A stretch of 64,000 nucleotides of DNA. Origin: Actinomadura litoris. GTDB taxonomy: Bacteria > Actinomycetota > Actinomycetes > Streptosporangiales > Streptosporangiaceae. Below are positions 42,128 through 49,204 of the stretch, piece after piece (positions within the stretch are counted from its first letter, which is position 1; the number at the start of each line of letters is the position of its first letter). The stretch spans positions 56,757-120,756 of the forward strand of contig NZ_WOFH01000022.1 of NCBI RefSeq assembly GCF_009733595.1. Reading direction: 5' to 3'. Under the pieces are notes generated by a model, which was given only the letters and a program-made list of their open reading frames with translations, had not been told where the DNA came from and did no database searches. The translations under genes and the position numbers were made by a program.

Positions 42128-43467
42128 CCGAACGCCACCTGGTCGCGCTGCCGCCGGAGCGCCCGCGGGACCCGTCGGAGGCGGCGACGCGGGTCGTCGA
42201 GGACGTCCTGGCCGACCTGGACGGCGCGCACCGCGGCGTGGTCGTCGACTCCCCGCCCGGCGCGGGCAAGTCCACGCTGGTGGTCCGCGCCGCCGCGCAC
42301 CTGGCGGCGGCGGGCGAGCGGCTGATGATCGTGGCGCAGACCAACGAGCAGGTCGACGACCTCATCGACCGCATCGCGGGCCGCCACCCCGAGGTGACGC
42401 TCGGCCGCCTGTCGGCCTCCGGGTACGTGCCGTCGGAGCGGGTCCTGGCGCATCCGGCGGTGCGGGTCGCGCAGAAGGCGGACGACCTCGCCGAGCACAC
42501 CGTCGTGATCGCGACCGGCGCGAAGTGGGCGACGCTGGCCGAGGGGTCGTGGCCGTGGGCGATCGTGGACGAGGCGTACCAGATGCGCTCCGACCTGCTG
42601 CTGCGCATCGCCGGACGGTTCGAGCGGGCTTTGTTCGTCGGCGACCCGGGGCAGCTCGACCCGTTCTCGACCGTCGAGGTGGAGCGCTGGGCGGGCCTGT
42701 CGTGGGACCCGATGCGCAGTGCCGTGTCGGTGCTGCTCGCGCACAACCCGGAGCTGCCCGTCCACCGGCTGCCGGTGTCGTGGCGGCTGCCCGCGTCGGC
42801 CGCGCCCGTCGTGTCGGACGCGTTCTACCCCTTCACCGGGTTCCGCGCGGGAACGCGGGAGGGCGAGCGGCGCCTGGAGTTCCAGGCGCGCGGCATGGGC
42901 ACCACCTACGACCTGGCGCTGGAGGAGGCGGCGGCGACCGGCTGGGCCCTGTACGAGCTGCCCGCCCGGCACACGCTGCGCACCGACGCCGAGGCGGTGC
43001 GGGCGACGGCGGCGCTGGCCGTCCGCCTGCTGCAACGCGGGCCGGTCGCGCACTCCGAGCAGGGATCGGCCCCCGTCGGAGCCGACCGGGTCGCGATCGG
43101 CGCGGCGCACCGCGACCAGGTCACCGCGATCCGCGCGGCGCTCGGCCCGCACGGCGCGGGCATCACCGTCGACACCGCCAACCGCCTCCAGGGCCGCGAG
43201 TACGACGTGACGGTCGTGCTGCACCCGCTGTCGGGGCGCCGCGACGCCACCGCGTTCCACCTGGAGTCGGGGCGGCTGTGCGTGCTGGCGTCACGGCACC
43301 GGCACGCGTGCGTGGTCGTGGCGCGGGCGGGCATCCCCGAGCTGCTGGACGCCCACCCGTCCACCGAGCCGGTGCGCCTCGGCGTCCCGGTGAAGTTCCC
43401 GGACGGCTGGGAGGCCAACCAGTCGGTGCTCGCGCACCTGGCGCGGCACCGCGTCCAGGCGGACTGA
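42124..43467 (+). CDS. Superfamily 1 DNA/RNA helicase, Upf1/Dna2-like core
   Basis: The 447-residue protein has a complete SF1 motor: Walker A G46-AGKST51 in VVDSPPGAGKST, motif Ia AQTNEQVDDLIDRI, motif II D149-E150-A-Y-Q (a DEAYQ variant of the usual DEAxQ), motif III FVGDPGQLDPF, a motif IV region PVSWRLP, motif V TVDTANRLQGREYDVTVV with Q356-G-R-E359, and motif VI around S390-R391 in VLASRHRHACVVVA. The order and the Gln-Gly-Arg-Glu element place it nearest the Upf1/Dna2 (SF1B) branch. It has almost no accessory domains, unlike Dna2 or Upf1, which fits the idea that the preceding gene provides them. It ends the operon and is convergent with an ABC ATPase five bases away. Confidence 0.88.
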   Translation: MTERHLVALPPERPRDPSEAATRVVEDVLADLDGAHRGVVVDSPPGAGKSTLVVRAAAHLAAAGERLMIVAQTNEQVDDLIDRIAGRHPEVTLGRLSASGYVPSERVLAHPAVRVAQKADDLAEHTVVIATGAKWATLAEGSWPWAIVDEAYQMRSDLLLRIAGRFERALFVGDPGQLDPFSTVEVERWAGLSWDPMRSAVSVLLAHNPELPVHRLPVSWRLPASAAPVVSDAFYPFTGFRAGTREGERRLEFQARGMGTTYDLALEEAAATGWALYELPARHTLRTDAEAVRATAALAVRLLQRGPVAHSEQGSAPVGADRVAIGAAHRDQVTAIRAALGPHGAGITVDTANRLQGREYDVTVVLHPLSGRRDATAFHLESGRLCVLASRHRHACVVVARAGIPELLDAHPSTEPVRLGVPVKFPDGWEANQSVLAHLARHRVQAD

Positions 43468-43472
43468 GGTCC

Positions 43473-44267
43473 TCAGGCGGGGCCCGCCGTGGCGGCCCAG
43501 CGGCCGTTGCTCCGGGTGATCGTGATCGGGTGGTCGAAGCACGCGCTGACCTGCCCGGTGGTGAGGACCTCGCCCGCCGGTCCGGAGGCGAGCACGCGCC
43601 CCTCCCGCAGCAGCAGCGCGTGGCTGGTGCTGGTGGGCAGCTCCTCCAGGTGGTGCGTGACCAGCACGGTCGTCAGGTCGGGACGGTCGGCGCGGAGCTG
43701 GTCGATGGCGGCCAGCAGCCGTTCGCGGGCCGCGACGTCCAGGCCGGTGGCGGGCTCGTCGAGCAGCAGCAGCGGCGGGTCCGGCATGAGCGCGCGGGCG
43801 ATGAGCGTACGGCCCCGCTCCCCCTGCGACAGGTTCGGCCAGCGGGCGTCGGCGCGGTGCGTCAGCCCCAGCAGCCCGATCAGTTCATCGGCGCGCCGCA
43901 GGTCGTCCTCGGACGGTGTCCAGCGCGGCACCAGCTCGATGGTCCCGGTCACGCCGGTCAGCACGACCTCCCGGACGGTCCGCGCCGACTCCAGCGGATG
44001 CCGCGGGTTGACCTGCCCGATCAGCCTGCGCAGCTCCTGGACGTCGACCCGGCCGAGCCTGCGCCCGAGGATCTCCGCCGCGCCGCGCGTCGGGTGGGTG
44101 TAGGCGCCGAGGATGCCGAGCAGCGTGCTCTTCCCGGCGCCGTTCGGGCCGATCAGCGCCCAGTGCTCGCCGCGCAGCACGGTCAGCGTGACCTGGTCGA
44201 GGAGCACGCGCCGCTGCCGGACGAGGTCGATCTTGTCGGCGTTGAGCACGACGTCGGACGGGGACAA
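43473..44267 (-). CDS. ABC transporter ATP-binding protein (stand-alone, ModF/YlmA-like)
   Basis: The 264-residue ATPase starts at TTG 44267 behind AGGGAGG. Walker A is GPNGAGKST, the signature is LSQGERGRT and Walker B is LLLLDEPATGLD, followed by the H-loop TVLVTHHLEELP. Sequence such as VLRGEHWALIGPNGAGKSTL and LIARALMPDPPLLLLDEP fits the single-domain ATPases related to ModF/YlmA, which occur without a membrane partner. No permease gene is adjacent. The role could be in ribosome or molybdate-type functions, but this cannot be settled. Confidence 0.88.
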   Translation of the reverse strand: MSPSDVVLNADKIDLVRQRRVLLDQVTLTVLRGEHWALIGPNGAGKSTLLGILGAYTHPTRGAAEILGRRLGRVDVQELRRLIGQVNPRHPLESARTVREVVLTGVTGTIELVPRWTPSEDDLRRADELIGLLGLTHRADARWPNLSQGERGRTLIARALMPDPPLLLLDEPATGLDVAARERLLAAIDQLRADRPDLTTVLVTHHLEELPTSTSHALLLREGRVLASGPAGEVLTTGQVSACFDHPITITRSNGRWAATAGPA

Positions 44268-44394
44268 CGCGGACCTCCCTGCTCGCGGACGCACCGAAGA
44301 TCCGCAATGTACCCGAAGGTTCGCCGCGGCAGGCACGAGGGGCGGTCCGGGCGGATAATGTGAGAGCCGGTGCCTCAGCGATCAGGGGAGGGAC

Positions 44395-44910
44395 ATGGAG
44401 GACATCGGCTTCATGTGCGCCCGCTGCGGCGGCGAGGTGCACGACGTCACGCACAACCGCGAGGGCTCGCTGGACGGCGTGGGCTACCGCCACAACCGGC
44501 GGGTGGAGCCCTGGGACCACGAGCTGGAGCTCGCCGTGGGCGAGCCGGCCCCGCAGGACCAGTCGTGCGACTTCTGCGCCGTCCCGGGCCCGAGCTGGCT
44601 GTACTACCCCACGCTCGACCCCGAGGACACCGACATGTTCGAGGTCGAGCTCGACACCACGCACCTGTCCGACGACGACACCGCCGTGGCCGTCCTCAAC
44701 ATGCTCTATCCCTGGTACGCCTGCGACACGTGCTCGGTGCTGGTCGCCGACCGCAACATCGACCTGCTGATCGCGCGCGCCTTGGACCGTACCCCCGTCC
44801 CCGCCGGCGCCGCCGTGGACGAGGACACCGTCCGCGCCCGCCTCAAGGGGTCGCTGTCGGTGTTCTTCACGACGCGTCCGGGCCGTCCGCAGCCGTCCCG
44901 GGCGGTGTAG
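44395..44910 (+). CDS. Hypothetical protein with paired-Cys zinc-binding sites
   Basis: The 171-residue acidic protein from ATG 44395 (GGGAGGG upstream) carries three Cys-x2-Cys pairs: CARCGGE near residue 8, CDFCAVPG near residue 60, and CDTCSVLVADRN near residue 118. Two pairs could hold a zinc ion in a rubredoxin-like knuckle. Between them lies an alpha/beta segment (WLYYPTLDPEDTDMFEVELD, TAVAVLNMLYPWYACDTC). I know similar uncharacterised actinomycete proteins but no function. It is divergent from the ABC ATPase. Confidence 0.8.
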   Translation: MEDIGFMCARCGGEVHDVTHNREGSLDGVGYRHNRRVEPWDHELELAVGEPAPQDQSCDFCAVPGPSWLYYPTLDPEDTDMFEVELDTTHLSDDDTAVAVLNMLYPWYACDTCSVLVADRNIDLLIARALDRTPVPAGAAVDEDTVRARLKGSLSVFFTTRPGRPQPSRAV

Positions 44911-45052
44911 GCGCGGGGATCGCGGCGGGGCGCGCCGGGCACGCTCGCGCGGGGGCGCGGGCCTGGAACCGGGGTCGGCGCGGGAACGTCAGAGCCCATC
45001 ATTAAGATCGGTCCCGTTTTGGGTGGCGGTTCGAGCACGGGGGAAACGCAAG

Positions 45053-45739
45053 GTGATCATTGAGAAGCGGTTCCATGGGCCGGACGGGTCCGGCCATGGC
45101 GGGTACGTGGCGGGGATGCTCGCGGCGCGGGCGGCCTCCGACACGGTGACGGTGACGCTGCGGCGCCCTCCCCCGCTGGACACCGACCTGACGGTGACGG
45201 TCGAGGACGAGCGCGGCCACGGGGTGCGGCTCTGGGACGGCGAGACACTGGTGGCGGAGGCGCTCGCGGGGGCGATCGTCGTGCCGCCGGTGCCGCCCGT
45301 CCCGTTCGAGAAGGCGCTGGAGGGCGCGGAGAAGTACCGGGCGGCGGAGAACCACCCGTTCCCGCGCTGCTTCGTGTGCGGCCCCGAGCGCGCCCCGGGG
45401 GACGGGCTGCGCCTGGAGCCGGGCCCGGTCGCCGAGGCGACCGTCGCCACGCCGTGGGTGCCCGCCGAGGCGCCGACGGCCGAGTTGGTGTGGGCCGCGA
45501 TGGACTGCCCCGGCGGCTGGGCGTTCGACGTGGCGGGCCGTCCGGCCGTGCTCGGCACGATGACCGGGCGGGTCACGGGCCTCCCCGAGGCGGGCGAGCG
45601 GTGCGTGGTCATGGGCCTCGCGCGCAGCCGGGAGGACCGCAAGATGCACGCGGCGACGGCCCTGTACGGCGCCGACGGCCGGCTCCTCGGCCGCTCGGAG
45701 CAGATCTGGATCGAGATCGACCCGCAGCGGTTCGGCTAG
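45053..45739 (+). CDS. Hotdog-fold thioesterase-like protein
   Basis: The 228-residue protein from GTG 45053 has GGGGGAAA at 45039-45046; an earlier GTG at 45023 lacks one. Two related halves can be seen: an N-terminal unit (RFHGPDGSGHGGYVAGMLAA, VTVTLRRPPPLDTDLTVTVE) and a C-terminal unit (VWAAMDCPGGWAFDVAGRPA, VLGTMTGRVTGLPEAGERCV), joined by the Cys-containing FPRCFVCGPERAPGDGLRLE. The double-hotdog arrangement and Gly-His-Gly-Gly element suggest acyl-thioester binding or hydrolysis. The FPRCFVCGP motif is frequent in this actinobacterial family. No clustering with a pathway. Confidence 0.75.
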   Translation: MIIEKRFHGPDGSGHGGYVAGMLAARAASDTVTVTLRRPPPLDTDLTVTVEDERGHGVRLWDGETLVAEALAGAIVVPPVPPVPFEKALEGAEKYRAAENHPFPRCFVCGPERAPGDGLRLEPGPVAEATVATPWVPAEAPTAELVWAAMDCPGGWAFDVAGRPAVLGTMTGRVTGLPEAGERCVVMGLARSREDRKMHAATALYGADGRLLGRSEQIWIEIDPQRFG

Positions 45740-45778
45740 TCCGGCGGGATCTCCGCGCCCGGCACCGCGCCGCGCTGC

Positions 45779-45807
45779 GCACTGCACTGCACTGCACTGC
45801 ACTGCAC
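45779..45807. repeat. 5-bp microsatellite (ACTGC)5
   Basis: ACTGC is repeated five times perfectly (45781-45805) in an intergenic region. Five-base units are rare in GC-rich actinomycete DNA and are prone to slippage. Confidence 0.95.
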
Positions 45808-45979
45808 GGGACAGCACGGCACCGCGCCGGGGGCGGTATCGGCGTGTCCGGACGCGGGATTCGGCGGCGGGGGCCGCCGGACCGGTTCCGCATGGGTTCC
45901 CGGAATGTGTCGTCTGACGCTGCCCGGCAGGCCCGGTCCGCGTTCAATCTGAACCTCCGCGAATACGGAGGCGGGTCAG

Positions 45980-46195
45980 ATGAGCGGAACCGGATTCCTG
46001 CTACTGGGGGTGGCCGCGCTCGCGGTCTACACCGGGATCCACTGGGAGCGCGCGCGGCGGGCGGTGTTCGACGTGCGGCTCGGCCGCAAGCGGGTCAGCT
46101 CGCTGCGGCACACGGCGCTGCGGGAGCGGGCGCACACCGCCCTGCTCGCCGGGGGGACGGTGGTGGTGTTCTTCATGATCGTCCGATACGGCTGA
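45980..46195 (+). CDS. Small membrane protein, 71 aa
   Basis: Starts at ATG 45980 with GGAGG at a good distance. It has two hydrophobic segments (GFLLLGVAALAVYTGIHW and TALLAGGTVVVFFMIVRYG) separated by a basic cytoplasmic loop rich in Arg. No family recognised. A strong hairpin follows the stop, supporting an independent short transcript. Confidence 0.7.
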   Translation: MSGTGFLLLGVAALAVYTGIHWERARRAVFDVRLGRKRVSSLRHTALRERAHTALLAGGTVVVFFMIVRYG

Positions 46196-46220
46196 GCCGG
46201 GCCCGGGAGCGGGGCCCGGC
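46196..46220 (+). terminator. Hairpin after the small membrane protein gene
   Basis: GCCGGGCCC (46196-46204) pairs with GGGCCCGGC (46212-46220) around a 7-base loop, starting immediately after the TGA at 46193-46195. Confidence 0.65.
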
Positions 46221-46254
46221 GGGCGGGGGTCGTCAGGGGGGCAGCCGGTGACCG

Positions 46255-48006
46255 TCAGGGGCCGGTGAACAGGGGGTCCTCCCGGTCGGCGCCGTTGAGC
46301 GGCTGACCGGGGTTCTGCGGCCCGTGGTTCGACTGGCCGGGGTTCTGCGGGCCGTGGTTCTGCGGCCCTTGGTTCGGGTGACCGTGGTTCGACTGGCCGG
46401 GGTTCTGCGGGCCGTGGCCTTGCGGGCCGTGGTGCGGGGGCCCGGCGGGGCCGGGGTGGTGCGGTGCGGCGCCGGGCGGGGGCGGGCCGTGCTGCGGGAC
46501 CGGCGCGCCGTTGGGCGGCTGGCCGATCGGCGGCGGGCCCGGGGGCATGCCGGGCGCCTGGGCGTGGCTCGCGTTGTGCGAGATGCCCGCGGGCGGCGCC
46601 GGCGTGCCACCGCCCGGCATCCGGCCGCCGGGCGGGATGTTGGACGAGAGCGTGTTGTGCGTGAACTGGTCGATCTGGCGGCGGGCGCGGTCGGCCTCGG
46701 CGCGGGCCGCGTCGCGCTCCTCGGCGAGCGCGGTCAGCGCGGCCTGCTGCTCGGCGACCGACTGCGAGAGCTGGCGGAGCTGCACCGACTGGTCATTGAT
46801 CTTGGAGTTGAGCTCGTCGCGCTCGGACGTGGCGGCCTGCGCCCGCGCCTGGGCGGCGTCGCGGTCCTTGACGGCCTCCTCGACCCGGGCGGCGGCGCGC
46901 ACGACCTCCGCCTCGGCCTCGGACTGGGCGCGCAGCGCGGTCGCGCGCTCGGTCTCGGCCTTGCTGGCGGCCTGCATGGCGCGCTGCCGCTGCGCCTCGG
47001 TGTCGCGCATGGCGTTGCGCAGGTCCTCGGCGCCCTGCTTGGCGACGGCGGCCTCCACCCGCTGCGCCTCGACGGCGCCCTCGGCCTCGGCCAGCTTGGA
47101 GTGCAGCGTGACCAGCTCGGCGCGCGCGGTCTCCAGCGCGGCCAGCAGCTCGGTCTCGCGGGCGGCGATGCGGTCGCGCTCGCTCTCGGCGGCGAGCTTG
47201 GCGCTCGTGGACTGCTGGGCGATCTGGTGCGCCTCCTCCCACGCCTCCTGCGCGGCGTCGCGCTTGGCGGTGGCGAGCTTGGCCTCCTCGCGGGCGGTCG
47301 CGGCCTCCCGCTCGCTCTCCTCGGCGCGGCCGCGGGCGGAGGTCGCCTCCTGCCACGCCTCCTCGGCCTTGCGCTGGGACGCGTCGCGCTCGCTCTGCGC
47401 GATGGCGAGCTCGCGGGCGGCCTCGGCGCGCACCTCGGCGACGCGCCGCTCGACCCCGGCGACGCTCAGCTCGGAGGTGAGCGAGTCGGCGAGCAGGTCG
47501 GCCGCCTTCTCCAGCCGCTCGACCATCTCCCATGTGGAGGCGACCTGGCCGGTCAGGCCCGGCGCGTCCCGGCCGCGCTCGCGGCGGTCGCGGGCCTCGC
47601 GGGCGCAGGCGCCGTCGTTGTCGCGGCAGTAGCGGACGCTGCGGACGGCGCCCATCGGCTGCGGGACGGGCCGTCCGCAGTTCGCGCACGGCCAGACCGT
47701 GACGGGCTCGCCCAGCCGGGCGACCGCCGTCTCGGCGGTCCGCTCCGGCTCCCGGCCCCGCCCGCCTGAGCCCTCCGTCCCCGCGCCGCCCGTGCCCCGC
47801 GCCCCGCTCCGCCTGTCGTCGTCCTGTCCACCGGCACTCTCGGAACCCGGGCCGCGTGCACCCGTGCCCTCCGTGCCGGCGCCCCCTGTGCCCGCGCCCT
47901 GCGCACCAGCGTCTTCCTGCGGCTTCTCGCCTTCGGAGACCGCGGCTTCGGGAGTCGCGGCCGTCTCCTCGGGGCCGCTATTGTCGCGCTCTTCGCTGTT
48001 AGGCAT
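46255..48006 (-). CDS. Long coiled-coil protein with N-terminal zinc-binding motif and Pro/Gly/Asn/His-rich tail
   Basis: The 583-residue protein is read from ATG 48006; an in-frame ATG four codons earlier (48018) is equally possible, and neither has a clear ribosome site. Residues 1-95 are a Gly/Glu-rich disordered region. Residues 104-137 hold four Cys (C107, C110, C127, C134) in WPCANCGRPVPQP and RYCRDNDGACAREA, a probable zinc ribbon. Residues ~150-445 are one long coiled coil made of Ala/Glu/Arg heptads. The last ~120 residues are disordered, with repeats such as GPQNPGQSNHGPQNPGQ encoded by a 60-bp direct repeat. The architecture suggests a cytoskeletal, polar-growth or scaffold-like protein, comparable in shape to DivIVA/Scy/FilP proteins without being a clear member. 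It is an inference, and no partner gene is adjacent. Confidence 0.8.
   Translation of the reverse strand: MPNSEERDNSGPEETAATPEAAVSEGEKPQEDAGAQGAGTGGAGTEGTGARGPGSESAGGQDDDRRSGARGTGGAGTEGSGGRGREPERTAETAVARLGEPVTVWPCANCGRPVPQPMGAVRSVRYCRDNDGACAREARDRRERGRDAPGLTGQVASTWEMVERLEKAADLLADSLTSELSVAGVERRVAEVRAEAARELAIAQSERDASQRKAEEAWQEATSARGRAEESEREAATAREEAKLATAKRDAAQEAWEEAHQIAQQSTSAKLAAESERDRIAARETELLAALETARAELVTLHSKLAEAEGAVEAQRVEAAVAKQGAEDLRNAMRDTEAQRQRAMQAASKAETERATALRAQSEAEAEVVRAAARVEEAVKDRDAAQARAQAATSERDELNSKINDQSVQLRQLSQSVAEQQAALTALAEERDAARAEADRARRQIDQFTHNTLSSNIPPGGRMPGGGTPAPPAGISHNASHAQAPGMPPGPPPIGQPPNGAPVPQHGPPPPGAAPHHPGPAGPPHHGPQGHGPQNPGQSNHGHPNQGPQNHGPQNPGQSNHGPQNPGQPLNGADREDPLFTGP
46323..46417 (-). 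repeat. 60-bp direct repeat encoding the Gln/Asn/His/Pro-rich tail
   Basis: The 35 bases at 46323-46357 are repeated at 46383-46417 without change, giving a 60-base period; shorter internal copies of the CCGTGGTTC and GGGGTTCTGCGG blocks lie between. The repeat lies in frame within the coiled-coil protein gene, so unit loss or gain would keep the frame. Confidence 0.9.
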
Positions 48007-48209
48007 GGAATGAACCATACGCACTAGTCGGCGTGGCCGCAGTGACTTGCGGGGTTCGTGTGGGCACGCAGAGGTCGCTCCCGAGGGGGCCCGGAGGCGG
48101 TCCGCGACGTCCGAGGAACCGGGAAAACGGCACGCTCGCAGGGCTTCCCGCCTCCCCCGCCGAAGGTCCATGGAGCGGGGTCCGGCCAGCCGAAAAATCG
48201 GCTCACCGG

Positions 48210-49166
48210 TCAGGGACGGAAGCGGTCGGTCGCCTCGACGAGCCGGTGCAGCGTCCCGGGTTCGGAGCCGCCGTGGCCCGCGTCCTCGACGATCGTGAAC
48301 TCCGCCTCGGGCCACGCCAGGTGCAGGTCCCATGCCTGGTCGGGCGGCGTCTTGATGTCGTAGCGGCCGTTCACGATCACGGCGGGGATGTGCCGGACGC
48401 GGTCGACGCCCGCGAGCAGCCCCTCTTCGGGCAGGAACCCGCCGTTGGCGATGTAGTGGTGGAGGATGCGGGCGAACGCGTAGAGGAGCGCGGGGCCGAC
48501 GTCGGGGGGCGGCACCGGGAGCAAGGTGTTCGCCGCCATCTCCCAGTCCATCCAGGCGCGGGACGCGGGCCCGTGCACCGCCGGGTCGGGGTCGTGGATG
48601 CGGCGCCCGTAGGCGGCGAGCAGGTCGTCGCGCTCGGCGGCCGGGATCGCGTCGCGGAACGCCGCCCACTCGGCGGGGAACAGGTGCGCGGCGCCTCCCG
48701 GGGTGAGCGACCACGCCTCGTCCTCGGGGCGGATGAGCCAGATCCCGCGCAGCACTAGCTCGGTGACGCGCTCGGGATGGGCCTGCGCGTAGGAGAGGGA
48801 CAGCGTGCTGCCCCAGCTCCCGCCGAACACCAGCCAGCGGTCGACGGACAGGTGCTCGCGCAGCCGCTCGATGTCGGCGACCAGGTGCGCGGTCGTGTTG
48901 TGCTCCAGCGACACCGCCGGGTCGCTCGCGCTCGGCAGGCTGCGCCCGCAGTTGCGCTGGTCGAACAGCACGATCCGGTAGGCGGCCGGGTCGAAGAAGC
49001 GCCGGTTGGCGGGCAGCACGCCGCCGCCGGGCCCGCCGTGCAGGAACACCGCCGGCTTGCCGTCGGGGTTCCCGCACACCTCCCAGTAGATCTCGTTGCC
49101 GTCGCCGACGTCGAGCAGCCCGGAGTCGTGCGGTTCCACTTCCGGGTAGAAGCCCCTCAGGTCCAT
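48210..49166 (-). CDS. pip: Proline iminopeptidase
   Basis: The 318-residue alpha/beta-hydrolase releases N-terminal proline from peptides. Diagnostic elements are the oxyanion segment VFLHGGPGGG, the ring-closing FDQRNCGRSLPSA, the nucleophile elbow VFGGSWGSTLSLSYAQAHPE (Ser in Gly-x-Ser-x-Gly), the acid region VNGRYDIKTPPDQAWDLHLA with Asp, and the base His in EDAGHGGSEP. The N-terminus MDLRGFYPEVEPHDSGLLDV is the canonical start of this enzyme, and length is normal. It follows HrpA on the same strand by 38 bases. Confidence 0.95.
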   Translation of the reverse strand: MDLRGFYPEVEPHDSGLLDVGDGNEIYWEVCGNPDGKPAVFLHGGPGGGVLPANRRFFDPAAYRIVLFDQRNCGRSLPSASDPAVSLEHNTTAHLVADIERLREHLSVDRWLVFGGSWGSTLSLSYAQAHPERVTELVLRGIWLIRPEDEAWSLTPGGAAHLFPAEWAAFRDAIPAAERDDLLAAYGRRIHDPDPAVHGPASRAWMDWEMAANTLLPVPPPDVGPALLYAFARILHHYIANGGFLPEEGLLAGVDRVRHIPAVIVNGRYDIKTPPDQAWDLHLAWPEAEFTIVEDAGHGGSEPGTLHRLVEATDRFRP

Positions 49167-49204
49167 GCATTAGTCATACCCGACAAACGATCATGCCGGG
49201 AACG

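Noticed and set aside
41982..44363. A 793-codon open frame on the + strand across the helicase and ABC genes
   Set aside because: It is out of phase with the helicase (real motifs in the frame starting at 42124) and then runs antisense to the ABC ATPase; it has no ribosome site and no domain.
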